Source: Nipponacmea schrenckii (Eukaryota > Mollusca > Gastropoda > Lottiidae). Taken from it: a stretch of 64,000 nt of DNA. The position numbers were made by a program, and so were the translations under genes. Numbering within the stretch: position 1 is the stretch's first letter; each line of letters opens with the position of its first letter. The notes beneath the pieces were generated by a model. The model was not told where the DNA came from and made no database searches. It saw only the letters and a list, made by a program, of their open reading frames with translations. This document shows positions 41,701 through 64,000 of the stretch, one piece after another. The stretch is from NCBI GenBank assembly GCA_030562195.1, contig JAUJPP010000002.1:434001-498000 (forward strand), given 5' to 3'.

Positions 41701-44508
41701 TCTGGCGTTTACTGAAAATTAAAACAAATTTGTCGAAAACTGAGGAAATTTGAGATATTAGTAATTAAATGAGGATAAGGAATTCACCATATACCACAAG
41801 ACTTCAAACAGAGTTTCATGAAAACACTGATCTTGTATTATACAGACGATACCCTCAATGGAATGGTTAACTACGGCAAGAAATGGAATTAGGTACAAGT
41901 TATGGTAGTGTGTATATTAAGGTACTTTTAGGTGCTCTGCGCGTAACTCAATTGCATTCAAGTCAAATATGAAGATTCAAGAAGAATCAAGATATTATAG
42001 AAGGGTCAATATTTCCTGTATTCTTAGCCATATCCCGCAATATTATTAACACTATGGACCTGAACGTATATTAAATTTTTATATTGTACTTTGAGCTATT
42101 TCACATATTTGTGTCCGTTCAATTCCATCGGAATTCAGACATTTATCTAAATAAATTAGTGATATTTCTCCAGACTTTTGTCAATTTCTTTTAATCTCAT
42201 TGTCTGTAATAGTAGAGCATGGAATTCTCTGCATATTTTAGGTTAAAAACATTTAAAAAATGTCCTTTAGATACCAGAAAGAAACGGTGTCAAAATAAAT
42301 TTGTTAAGTGATACAGTGAAATTTTTAGACTGTATTGTATACCATTGTATGTTTATTACATACTAGAAAATTAACTGTTATTTGTTAGACGACACAAGGG
42401 AAATATCCCCGTTATATATTACACTTATTCTTAAATATACATAATTGCAGTTACTATTTTATAGGTAAGAAATTTACCCCCGACATATTTAACACAAAAA
42501 CACAAACGCATAAAAACTACTGGTAAGCAATGAGAATCATAAAAGTCAGTTATTTTATGTTATTTATATTGACATCCACTCACAAAATTTACAGCTAAAA
42601 TCTTTCTAATGATGGTTATAAAATAGCGTTTGATGTTATTTTTTCTTACTGTTGAGTAGAGTTAAAACCACTCAGTTGTGAAGAAAGGTATCCCTATGTA
42701 TTTACCATTGTCCATATAAACAAAACTTGAATATTGAGACCTCATGCGCCACATTATGTGAAATTTGTGATTTTCAAATACCCTTAATTTTTTGGTAAAA
42801 TATGAAAAAGAGTACTTACCAATTTGCGAAATTATAAAAAAAAATTATAAAATCCATCCTGTCATTTATTTTTTAAAACTACAAAGTATACTGATAAAGA
42901 AAGAAAAAGACACATTTTAGTGGCTAGACAGAAATTTCGAGTTTATATTCAAGAAAAACGTTGTAGGTCAGTAATAAAGCATTTTGATGTCAACAAAACT
43001 TATTTACGACAATAAAACCCAATAAAATATAGATAAATTTATGATGATGAATGTCTTTTGACGCCATCGTGGTCAAGTCAATTCTCTTGAACATAAATGC
43101 ATAGGAATGGACATAGCTGGACGAGATCAGCTTAACGCTATCTGCACTACACTGAAAAAGTCTTAATCAATAATGAATGCCACTTAAGAACAATCAGGAA
43201 TCAGTGAGTATACATGTATTATTTAAATCTATTTTTTAAATTGTAGAAGGTAGCAATCTAAGCCACCAGCAAGATACAAATCTGCGATATTAAGAATGTT
43301 TAACGTTAAGTATCAGAGGAAACATTTTGTGCGCTTCATGGTCCAGGAATTTCTGAAAGGTTAAAATATGTGCAGTTCAGTTTATTGTTTACCATGAGAA
43401 GAAATGGTTGTTTCAAGTGTTCTCTTATCTCTGAAAAACTATTCTATAATATTTGCATAAATCAAAACTTACACTGCATAATATATCCGCTGTTTTTGTT
43501 TATGATGCCATTAATACTCATTTAATTATATAATCATTGTAATTAAAAGTTAGAAGTAAATGATTTTAAGAATAAATTAGATATTAACTGGCGTAAAATA
43601 CAATTTCTGTCTCTTTTATCTGAGAACAAATAACTTCAGTGAGGCGTATTGTATGAGAAATCACATCTGGATTTGGCAGTCTATGGCGTAGTTCCTGGAA
43701 GGTAACTGCCTCGAGCAATATCAAGTCATAATATTAATATATTTCAAAAGATTATTAATAGATGTCATAACCCTAGTTACACTGGTTTTATGTTGTTAAC
43801 TAAGATTTTAATCAAAACTCCTTATTATTGTGTAAATATGTTTTGTTCAAATTAATAAGAAAATACTGTTAATGACAATGGAACTATGTGAACCAACGTT
43901 GCTACTAGGGGACATTTACTGCTGATGACACGTTTAAAATTAAACTAAACCAAAAAGTAATGATGTTGTCCAAGATTATTCAAGCATGTATTTGGATATG
44001 GTCAACCATTCATGATTTGCAATATGCAACGATCGGTATGAGACGAATCGCAATAATGGTATTGTGTAAGCCATACATGCATGCAGCCCATTGGAAACAC
44101 ATGTACATCTAATCATTGATACATAAATCGTTTCCAATCCGATGCATGTCAAATTCACAATCCAATTCACAATTCTTTACATGCACAGTGGACAAAGTCA
44201 GAGGTTAAATGGGAAAGTACAAACTATCCAGCATGTGAAGGACAATTCCTCTTAAAGTACTTTGCTATAAAGGGCATCATCGTTTTTAAATCTTAAATTG
44301 TCAAACATTGAGATCTGTGTAATCCAAGCTTAAATCATGTTAATTTAGAAGTGTTTAACTCAATCATTATGTCGTAGATGTAAAGTGAATCGTTCTTTCA
44401 AATTTATTTATTCAAAACCAAAGGCGTTCGTTGTTTATATCATAGGTGGCATCTAAATCACAGACTGTATTGTATATATTATTATATAAAACACACTAAA
44501 ATATCAAA
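38701..44508. other. Intergenic, no supported gene
   Basis: AT-rich sequence with one ATCA microsatellite. A few short, protein-like frames (for example 41500-41645) fail splice-phase checks. No RNA gene is seen. Confidence 0.55.
39863..39879. repeat. (ATCA)n microsatellite
   Basis: About four ATCA tetranucleotides. Confidence 0.85.
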
Positions 44509-45290
44509 GTCAGACAGTGTTTGTGTAGCACACAGTGTATAATGGCAGTCAGCTATAGATTTATAATAGACTCAGAAAGTATATGTTGTCAGACAGTGTT
44601 TATGTAGCACACAGTATATAATGGCAGTCAGCTATAGATTTATAATAGACTCAGATAGTATATGTTGTCAGACAGTCTATATATCAGTCAGCTATAGATT
44701 TATAATCGATTCAGATATAATCAGTCAAGGTAAATATTTATAATGTCAGTCAGCTATAGATTTATATCAGTCAGAGAGTGTATAATGTCAGTTTCTCACC
44801 AGAGTCAGACAGCATATTATGTCAGCCCAGATATAGATTTATATCAGAGTCAGACAGTATATAATGTCAGTTAGCTATAAGTCTACACCAGAGTCATACA
44901 TTATTTATATATTTCTGTCAGTTATAAAGTTATATCAGATTCAGAGATTTTGTTTAGTCAGTCAGCTTTAAGTTTGTACCAGAGTCAGATAGTATGTTAT
45001 GTGAGTCAGCTATATATTAATATGAGGGTCAGACAGTATAATCTTATCCAGCTATATATTTATCGGGTCTGACATTATAATATATAACTAAGTCAGCTAT
45101 AGATTTATATCAAAGTAAGACTTATATAATTATAATTTCAGTTAGCTATAAATTTGCACCACTCAGACCGTATATAATGTCAGCCAGCTAAAAATTTATA
45201 TCTAAGACAGAGAATATGTATTGTCAGTTAGCTATAAAATTATAATCAGAGTCAGACAGCAAATAATGTCAGTCAGATATAAAACCATAC
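44509..45290. repeat. 79-bp repeat passing into a degenerate GTCAGCTATAGA array
   Basis: Two nearly identical 79-bp units (starting at 44509 and 44588) are followed by many shorter, diverged monomers built on CAGTCAGCTATAGATTTATA and AGTCAGACAGTATATAATG up to about 45290. Confidence 0.8.
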
Positions 45291-46222
45291 CTGACTGATG
45301 TAAGACATTGACTTGATTAAGCTATTGCAGGAGTATTTCATAATGCATGATGTATACCAGTTTGGTATAACCCATATATAGGTGGCTTTCGCTCATTTTA
45401 TGAAGGACAGATTTTTTAGTCAACCTGTTACTAGATTGTGATGTCTTTGTGTGTAATCAGAGTTGGATTATCAGATTGAATTTTTATGTATATTGTATCA
45501 TAGAAACCAATATTTCACTGGAGGGTACTGTTATCATTTATAAACAACAAAGTGTCAATAAATTTTTATATACATTGGTTACTTTCAGAAGTGTGTGATG
45601 CTTGATGTTCTACGCTCATTAAAAGTATAAATTTTAATAATGGACAGGTGAACTTGCAATCTGTTCATAGACCTTATATAGTCATGTCTCAATGCAAACG
45701 GAACTTTTAAAAGAATCAGTTTTCATACATCTTGACATTTTAAATAAAAATCTCTATTGTTGTTGCCCAATTGGCTTTTGAATCGTAATATAATAGTCCA
45801 AAATCTGATAAAAATCTGTTTGAAATTGAATCCCATTCGTATCAGTAAAACGGTATTCTTCATTAGCATTTCAGCCGTTATGAAGCTGTCTTAGGCATAA
45901 GATAGAACGACATGTAGCGAGGAGCACATATGTATTGGGTCTTACACATCGAAAAGAACATCCTTAAAACAATGTGTTTCAAGGGGCTCTAATAAAAACC
46001 ATTTTAAGTTCATAGTTGAGTGATCAATAGTAGACCCATGCTGAGATCTCGCCATCACTTCAAACAAGGTGCACTATAATACTGTTTATAGTTATTATAC
46101 ACACAAATAAACACTATTAAATATACACATATTTATCATAATTTATTAAACATAGTTCTCTAAGAAAAACAATTAATCTACTAAATTTCATGACCATTAT
46201 AAATGATTAACTATATTTTTTT

Positions 46223-46315
46223 TTTATTACTATACAATTAGCAGTCATAATGATCCCTACATAGTAACATTATACTAGGGTCTTAGGACTTCTTGTAATA
46301 ATAGCACTGTTTATT
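46223..46315 (-). terminator. Candidate Pitx polyadenylation signals
   Basis: Two AATAAA hexamers on the minus strand (46315-46310 and 46228-46223) lie about 1.1-1.2 kb below the Pitx stop codon and are the first canonical ones I find. The second is followed by an A-rich run. The interval 46316-47397 would then be the 3' UTR. The stretch at 46800-47100 is less AT-rich than the intergenic background, which fits transcribed sequence. Hexamers are frequent in AT-rich DNA, so the cleavage site is uncertain. Confidence 0.35.
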
Positions 46316-47397
46316 TCTAGAATTAGAAACTAACATCTTAAAAGAGCACAACGTTTCGCATTTACTTCATAGGCATATAAAATCAAATTTTTTAGTTCCT
46401 AATTGAGAATTAATAATTGTCTGCAAATGGAAAACCAGTCATGCTCCTTAAGAATTGTGATATGTCCGTCTTAAATTAAATTAATCTATACTTTGGTATT
46501 ATACATGCAGCAAGTGGCATAAAGATAGAATGAAATGAAAACAAACATCACATTAAAACGATGTACACTTTATATCAACAATCAACATAATATATTCATT
46601 TAAATAAAGTCCGTTTCAAAGGTAATTAACATCTTTTGGCTTCTGGCTTAATTTTTCGTAAAACATTTGTAAGTACTAATCGAAACAAGTAATGTTAGTA
46701 AAAATAACAGGATAATTCAAAAGGTGAAAATAGAGAAAATGTGGTACAAATTGTGAATTGGATTTTTCTTTACCAAAATTTCAATGTAACTGAATGATCT
46801 TCAAATAAAGCAAAAGCCAGCAGCTGCTTTCCCTACTTCTTTTATCCTACGGCGGAAGTATTTTCAAAACGACACCGATAAGGGTGATATTTACCAGCCC
46901 TCCATATCAGAAAAATCTAAGCTGTTCACGAAAGGTCATCTCCTATCTATCCTGCTCTAGATTATGTCCAGGCTTGACCAATCACACCGACTGGTTGATC
47001 ATATAGATGTCACAAGACTTGACATTCTAAAGCTCATCCTCAACGCCCTACCTTATTTATAATATTGAAAATAAAGTATGAAGAATAAATTGAACCACAA
47101 CAGAATTACTCTCTGTTGGGAAAGAACGAACACTAATGTTTTTCATCACATAACAAAAACACGTACACATATGTACAAGTTTCCCCGTTTTGTGTAGTTT
47201 CGATCGCTAATTCGTTGATGAAACACGAAGATCACTACCTCTAACTTGGGCAGTAAACCAGTCTGTAAGTGTTCCGGATTTGACTTTGGAAAGGTTTCAG
47301 TCACTTTTTGGCTTGGTTGTACTACATTAACCAACTGATCCTATTTAACTTTCCATAAATACTTGATAAACCTGGATTCAACTGGTAAATAACCGGA

Positions 47398-57570
<10,173 letters not shown>

Positions 57571-57751
57571 TTATAATCTTGTAGACTTGCTACTGAGGTC
57601 CGAATCAGTGGACGGCAGTAGAAGAATGTAGAAAACAGTAGCACGGTATAATGTAGGTAGATGGGAGGAGCTAGTAGATAAAGTGCTTCACTAACTCAAA
57701 CATAAATCCACGTATATACTAACTACACTTTTTTAAACACCACAACTTCTA

Positions 57752-57758
57752 TTATATA
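57752..57758 (-). promoter_or_regulatory. TATA-like element upstream of Pitx
   Basis: On the minus strand the sequence reads ACTATATAATAG, about 185 bp upstream of the Pitx ATG, which would give a 5' UTR of roughly 150 nt. In such AT-rich DNA a TATA match is common by chance, so this is only a placement suggestion for the core promoter. Confidence 0.2.
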
Positions 57759-57985
57759 GTCCACTATCAGGTACTGCCATTGACAAAATGTTGAAGAAAA
57801 AACGTCGAAGTGTTCACAATGTTGTTGTCACTATGTTAATACTGTATAGTACTAGAGAAGAGTTACTATAGTTGTATGTTGTCGTCGTGTTTAACGCTAG
57901 CTTTAACCACTACTGCATCAATCACTCATACAACAATACACAGGACGGACTAGAGACACACAACTATTTGAGCATGCCTAGCTCG

Positions 57986-57993
57986 TGACGTCA
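57986..57993. promoter_or_regulatory. Perfect CRE palindrome TGACGTCA
   Basis: A full CREB/ATF-type palindrome lies about 416 bp upstream of the Pitx ATG, inside a locally more GC- and CpG-rich stretch (about 57960-58070). The motif match is direct; its use as a Pitx promoter element is inference. Confidence 0.35.
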
Positions 57994-58088
57994 CTCACTA
58001 TACAACTATATACAAACTACCCATGCTGCTCTACGATAGGCTGAGAGGTAGCTAAGCCATATTTCACGCTGCCAATATCTCCCATCAA

Positions 58089-58201
58089 ATTTGCATGACA
58101 GTAGAGAATGGGTGTTGTTTTAATACATTTAATAAGAAATTCAATACATTTTCCATGTTGCTTTAATATCGATAAAAATTTTAAAGCCTTGGTCAGCCAA
58201 T
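58089..58201. promoter_or_regulatory. Octamer ATTTGCAT and CCAAT box upstream of Pitx
   Basis: An exact POU octamer (ATTTGCAT, 58089-58096) and a CCAAT box in good NF-Y context (AGCCAATGA, CCAAT at 58197-58201) lie 520-630 bp upstream of the Pitx ATG. Together with the CRE they make a plausible proximal regulatory block. Function is inferred only from motif identity. Confidence 0.25.
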
Positions 58202-61200
58202 GAAATGCCCTCGAGCTGGACAGGGGCTACTGACATAGCAAAAGATAAAGAAGATTACTTTTCAGCCACTCCCCTTACATTTTAAACAATTAACCAACAA
58301 CACCAGATTTGAACTTAAGACATTGAATGTGAAGTTAGGAATTCAAGACATAACCAAAACGAATCCTTCAAACCCCGTTTTATTGGAATAAAGATTTGAT
58401 TCTGAGTCTCCTTAAGATAGCTGAAAATCTTCAGCATTCTAGAAATGAATGGAGATTTTAGTGTAAATTGAGATAAGCAGACCAGCAATTTGTTGGCTTA
58501 GAATAAAACCTGGGGAATTTGACTAACATTCACTATTATGATCCACGATCATTGGTGGTTCCTATAGTAAACTATACTTAATCAAATCTGTTGGCATTAC
58601 AGTCCAATAAAACAAGTGATATTGTATATAACATTTATATTGTTAAAATAATGTGTACAATAGTTATGGTTTATCTAGATGCATTTGTTTTGAATTGAAT
58701 TCCTTGCATTTCTAGATTTACTTAGGCTTCAAGAAATCGGTCCATAACATTTGCCAACGAGCGAGACGAACGACTATACTATTTCTGTTTGCGAATTGGG
58801 TTCATTGAATCGTCTATGCAATATAAAACGTCTTATAATATATTCCATCCAAATTCTACTGCATTGCAGAATGTCTACATGTTACTTTATTATTTTGTTA
58901 ATAAAATGATCAACCACGCCAAAGAAAATTTGCAAAAAAGGTAATAGGCCTACATGTACTTTGAGTGGGCCAAATCCATACCTTAAAATTGTAACAAACT
59001 GTAAATTTTTCAAAGGATTACTTGATAGCAATCGTAACTATAATAAAAGTGCCTTTTTGATAAATGTTATACAATACAGAAGATGTCCATGTTTTTTTGA
59101 GTTTCCAAACAGACAAGACGAAAAACGGCAAGTTTATTCTTCTAAACACATCGTGTCAACTTTAATAGAAAAATTGGCTTAAAATCCTTTTAAAGTGTAA
59201 TCTTATCAAATACTGATTAAATAGTTAACTATATTTATTAGTTCAGAAAACAGATTTTATGTTCATTCTAAACATATTCTACCTAAAATAACAAAATTGT
59301 GTAGTTGTGTATATATTAACAAGCCATGTATCATAGTCTCACGTTCTGTACTGTACGGGTAAAGGGAGGTAATCACAACCCCTGTTTACAATCCAAACCT
59401 TTACATGACGCCATTTTAGTCGCCCTCTTTGGTGAAAAGCTACAAATTTTCATTTTGCAACAATCGATACATGTATGGTCTTTAATTCTTTAACAAATAT
59501 ATTTTGCTCTCAGATTAAATATAACATTTTGTGTGTTTCTCTTCAAATTCACAATGTAGGGATTGAATATCGTGACGGATTTATTATTGTGGCCCATGTA
59601 TTGAAAACATATTCCATACGAATTGGTTTTTTTTCTTTTTCTTCGGTACAAAATGAAAAAAAAAAGTACTATATAATAGTGCGTGGGCTATAAATATAAT
59701 AATTTGTGTCCCCTAAAACAGAGTGATATAATATACCAAAATATATTCCATTCATTTAAATAGCCTACATTTCCTGTTCGTGAATTATATCATAATTCTA
59801 TATATTAGGGGGAAATTTAAATAAAACGAATTTAAATGGAAATGAAAAAGTACCGTATAAAAATTGGAAAAGTAAAAAATGTAAATATCATATTTTAAAT
59901 TGGCTAGAAAAAATAAAAGAAATCGTCTGAGAGAAAGAAATCAAGTCTGGATCGTGAAATATTTTTGGCGTATATTTTTCTTCAATAATTGAAATTATGG
60001 CATGGATTTTGAGCAAAATCGATTTCATTAAGATTGACAAGTATCAGACGTAATGGAAAATAGTTGTTCAGACGAACCAATTTGAATCCGGACTTTCCCA
60101 CATAGAACGATATCTACCAGTTAGCACAGCCCATTAACTTTTGACACTACAAACAATAATAGAGTGAAAGAAAGTTTTGTCATACTGATGTGATCGGGGC
60201 TTATTAACGACTACCTGTACAATCCAATTGAGAATCGGATTGCGCTCGCCAGGTTAATTGCACTTGACTGTTGATTAACGGTATGCTAGGTGTACTCTAC
60301 TCATCAACGTCGATTAACACCAATATACTACTGTATCACTACCTAAACAAATCAGTTGGGGGCCTGGGCTGATATTGGCGGGGGTGAGATATTAGTCTAG
60401 TGTAGTAATCCTATGATAGGTAATGTATATATACATTGAAAGACCTGATAGATATTGTAAGTATACATTAAATGGTGATAAACTACTTAACATATCACCT
60501 TCAACAAAGTCTTAAGACAAGGGCAACAATTAAATCTTTTAAGTCAATTTAACTTAAATTTATATCGTCTACTTTTGTTTCCTAAGCACCAATTATTTAA
60601 AATTGACTTAGATTTCATCCTTGTATTGTATTCGAATGATATTATTATTGAAAGACGTTAGGTAAAATGGATTATCGTAGATTATCAGAATGAAATCACA
60701 TGAAATAATATTGATGAAAACAATTATTATGATATCTTTATAATAAATATTAATTTTAGATATTATTAAAGTAGACAGATAAATTATAATTACCAAAAAC
60801 ATATCATTTAGAAATCTGTCGAGAGAATTTTAAACAATATCAGTAATAATAGTCTTCCTTTTTAAAATTTTTAAATCACAAATATTCAAAATTTTAAATC
60901 AACGCATGGAAATAATGGTCCTAATTTTTACCAACTCAAATCTCTTCGAATTTATGAATTATTCAGTGGAGCAAATAAAAGTGAAATTTTGTTTATTACT
61001 TAAAACCATACATAAAGAATATCAGGTGAATAAATTATGACAAAGATATAAATATGCAAAGTCTCGAATATTTCACCTCATTCAGTTTTTACAAACGTAT
61101 AAACATACTTTATAAATGACGATCGAGACTACAAAAATACGACTGCAATTAGTCGAACTCGTTCTATACATTCTTTTGAAATATAGCATTCATTCAATAA

Positions 61201-63514
61201 GAACTTGAATAATTATTCGTATGTATCCGAGCATCAATTATATCATAATATATCATTATACTTTGTTTGCTATAATTAAAACATACTAATTAAATGAACA
61301 TAAAGAGGTAGGATCTAATAGTAACAGACAGTTAGAATAGACAGTCGATTTCATGAGCAAATCAATTAATTTAAACTCAGTGTAAGTGTGATCTAAAAGA
61401 ATTATTAAATAAGAATGGAATAGAATGAGGTAAAGTATAGCGGATGCCATATAAATGTTTCATGTCTGACTCAATACTAAAATTGTTCATTCATTAATTT
61501 ACCTTTTTGGACCAGGTCAAGTAAAAAAGCGAACGACAAGAAAACTTACTAACATATTCAAATAAATTGAGGCGGAAATATATTGTTTGGAAAATGAAAT
61601 GAATGGAGTTTTACGTTTACTCTTCTGCACCTTAAAATGCCCATTGGAGTATTCACAAAAAAAAAAAATATTTAACTAACAAGGCATTCAACTAAAATAC
61701 TATTTGTCATACAAGAGATAAAATTTCGCTTAGACCATATACTGAAGGTAAATCGAACAAATTCACAGAATCCAATTAAAGTAATAAAAAAATTGCGCAA
61801 AGGAACGCTAAGAGCTCTGAACCATTGCAATTGCTTGGGTTAATTTTATGAAGACTAGATTGGTGTCACCCGTCTGTGTTTTCATCCTATTTCGCGATTT
61901 CCGATCTTATCACATTGATTATTGACAACTATTACATTGAGTTTCTATTTCACATGACATCAATTGGCATAACATTTACTGGTTGCCATAGTAACACTGA
62001 CTATTAAACATCGTATAGTTGATGGTTATAGGTAGGAAATAAAATATCAAAACAAAGTGCATTTATTTATCTGATTTCATGAAAAATACTATTCATCAAA
62101 TGTGACGTTTAACGTTCTTATCAGAACTAGAAATATTACATTGTAAGCAATTTTCTTGAATTTGTTAGATCTGAACTGGAAACAATCAATCATAAAAATA
62201 TAATTACCCTATTTATATTAATAATGTCTGTGGAAATATTTTGCAAATATAAGATAACAGTTGGACAATCATTACACATACTGTTATTGGTTAGACCTGA
62301 GATTATTTTTTTATTTTTTTTACTTAATCAGAGAAGAAAAAAGGAAAAGGAAATATAGGGTGATATATATACTGATTACTAATAAAATCAAGATAAACCT
62401 TTAATTCAACTTTAATTTTAAGTAAGATACATATCGAGTTTGATTTAAAAAATTTAGGAAATAATCTGTTAAAATAGTTATTTTGAATTTGGTGTAGTAC
62501 ATAATATAGGTCTCTTAATTTTATTATCACAAGGGGAAAAAAAACCCTTGCATCATTTCTGAAAACTTGGCTTCTACGTGTTTAGTTTGTTGGCCAAATG
62601 TTCAACTCAATATTGGGTTTCCTTTTCAATTCTTCATCTGATAACGTCCGTCCCTTTAAGAACTAATCCTGGTTCAAGAACGTTTCTACAACCTTTGTAC
62701 ACGACAATTAGATATCAAATTTCACATTCAAGTCCTAATTCTCAATACGATTGTTTCTAAAATTTGTATGCAAGGTAAATTCAAAATATAAAATCCAAGA
62801 ATAAATGAATAATATACAAGTAAAATTATGTTTAATAATCTTCCATTTAAATACGTCTTCTTGTATCTCCTTGTATCACAATTGTGTGGTTGTCTAAAAC
62901 AAGACTGTGTAAATGATGCAGGTACGTAGAACTTAGCTGCGTTAATTCTTCCAGTAGATGAAGCTATAAATGGCTACCCACTAACTACATGTTCTGTGGC
63001 TCAACTTACACAAGACCAAGGGTCCCACCATCAAGGGTTCCCTTAGATTGCTTTAAACAAAATTGATAAAAACAAAGTATCTACCAAAGTATACTTTTAT
63101 AACCGAACTAAACAACTAACAATATATCAATGAGTGAATTAGTATTGACTACAGATTGAAACTCTTCACAATTTCAATCAACAAAATTAAGTACATGGAC
63201 CCCTACTCATCTACATGTAGATTTTTGAAGAATCCTTCAACATAAGGTTCTAACAAAATGGTTAGGACTTTTGTATTACAATAAACTTTTCTAAACACTT
63301 AAAATAGATAACCAGCAATTTTAGATTGCAGAAAGACTGTGTTTTTAGATAATTGTCTCAAAATCAAAAGTCGAATTGTGGCTTCTCAGATAATACTCAA
63401 AATTGGACGATCAATTTAAACCTTTGATATGTAAATTTCGCTTAAAACTTCAAATTGAAATAGGTAGATACAATAAAATTCCTAGAGAAATAAGAGTATG
63501 CTTATGCTGCAATT
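58202..63514. other. Region upstream of Pitx, no supported gene
   Basis: AT-rich sequence separating the Pitx start from the candidate terminal exon of the next gene. It holds the 25-bp dispersed repeat copy and one AAAATGGCG motif (59417-59409 on the minus strand). Distal Pitx control elements could lie here, but none is recognisable. Confidence 0.55.
61592..61616 (-). mobile_element. Second copy of the dispersed element end
   Basis: These 25 bases are identical to positions 183-207. A match of this length is not expected by chance within 64 kb. The flanks differ, and I see no obvious target-site duplication here, so this copy may be longer or older. Confidence 0.5.
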
Positions 63515-63632
63515 CTATTTACGTGGAGGACTAACTTCACTTTCTTCTGGGTTGTCTTCAATATAATGCACTACGAAAAAAGTGTTTTCATCGTCGATTT
63601 TGGTCCTTCCGTCATTGCACAAAATGAACCAA
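63515..63632 (-). CDS. Candidate terminal coding exon of an unrecognised gene upstream of Pitx
   Basis: On the minus strand a frame reads KIDDENTFFVVHYIEDNPEE and continues to SPPRK and a TAG stop at 63517-63515. The residues are charged and varied, unlike the Ile/Lys/Phe-rich chance ORFs around it. Two acceptors would join it in phase to the open segment just upstream: after ATTAG (exon from 63632, adding WFILCNDGRT) or after ACGGAAG (exon from 63605). Neither has a strong polypyrimidine tract. I do not recognise the protein. It lies in the same orientation as Pitx and about 6 kb upstream of it. It could still be a chance ORF. Confidence 0.35.
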
Positions 63633-63826
63633 CTAATTTATCCGAGATCTAACCCTGAGCGTCTTAGCTTAGATAGATTTATATTCGATGCTTTCAAGCT
63701 TAGATGTTCAGTGTTAAAATAACCTATCTGATATCTCAATCACTTTGTTCTTTTCCCTGGTTTACTTTTTATATATTTTATTCAACCATTGAATTTGACT
63801 GTATATCGATAGATAAATATATTTAC

Positions 63827-63936
63827 TTTTCTGTGTCTTTGTTTGACAGTTCTTGGACTACAGCAAGTATTTGCTTTGCTAAATAAAACGATGCAATACA
63901 ATACATATCATTTTCCAGACACCACCATATTGGGTC
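63827..63936 (-). CDS. Candidate penultimate coding exon of the same unrecognised gene
   Basis: This minus-strand frame reads DPIWWCLENDMYCIASFYLA then KQILAVVQELSNKDTE. It ends at the donor GTAAAT in phase 2, which fits either acceptor of the exon at 63515-63632 across an intron of roughly 190-220 bp. A pyrimidine-rich tract followed by GAGAG supports an acceptor before Asp (63936). The frame stays open up to about 63993, so the exon may instead be longer. Two Trp in a row and a hydrophobic middle segment suggest part of a folded or membrane-associated protein. No family is recognised, and the rest of the gene would lie beyond the window. Confidence 0.35.
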
Positions 63937-64000
63937 CTCTCGTAAGAAAGGTACCATGATAATGGAAGGCAGGACAGATAAAGACAGGACTGTCTATCAT

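Overview
The window reads as nuclear DNA of an invertebrate animal. It is strongly AT-rich (roughly one third G+C by eye), gene-poor, and full of short tandem and low-complexity repeats. Its one certain gene is split by spliceosomal introns. The gene is Pitx, a bicoid-class (K50) paired-type homeobox gene, encoded on the minus strand. The form of the protein and the genome texture fit a lophotrochozoan, most likely a gastropod mollusc such as a limpet. That taxonomic guess is inference, not something read directly.

Pitx has three coding exons: 57570-57369, 54839-54637 and 47919-47398. They join in perfect phase into a 308-residue protein with an N-terminal Ser/acidic region, a KKKKR stretch, a 60-residue homeodomain (residues 90-149), Pitx-specific blocks after it, an OAR motif and the family C-terminal tail. 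Intron 1 is about 2.5 kb and intron 2 about 6.7 kb. Intron 2 cuts the homeodomain between positions 46 and 47, the classical paired-class site. In animals Pitx acts downstream of Nodal in left-right asymmetry, including in snails. One exact FoxH1-type site lies in intron 2, but it is weak evidence taken alone.

At the right edge (about 63.5-64.0 kb) two minus-strand open segments, with compatible splice phases, look like the last two exons of an unrecognised gene lying upstream of Pitx in the same orientation. The remaining 46 kb downstream of Pitx has no gene I can name. It holds several weaker candidates: a 29-38 residue single-pass membrane micropeptide at 10.9 kb, isolated exon-like ORFs with good donor sites at 18.7, 37.9 and 38.6 kb, and promoter-like clusters at 30.0 kb (ZNF143-like), 32.6-33.4 kb (NF-Y and NRF-1-like, with a strong 5' splice site) and 36.9-38.6 kb (YY1-like).

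Tandem repeats are prominent: a clean 38-bp minisatellite of about 28 copies (20.59-21.64 kb), a degenerate GATAGCTCAG-type array (9.65-10.62 kb), a 79-bp-derived array (44.5-45.3 kb), a 190-bp tandem duplication (31.3-31.65 kb) and several small arrays. A 30-bp insert with a perfect 15-bp target-site duplication near the left end shares 25 bp with a site at 61.6 kb, which points to a dispersed retroposed family.
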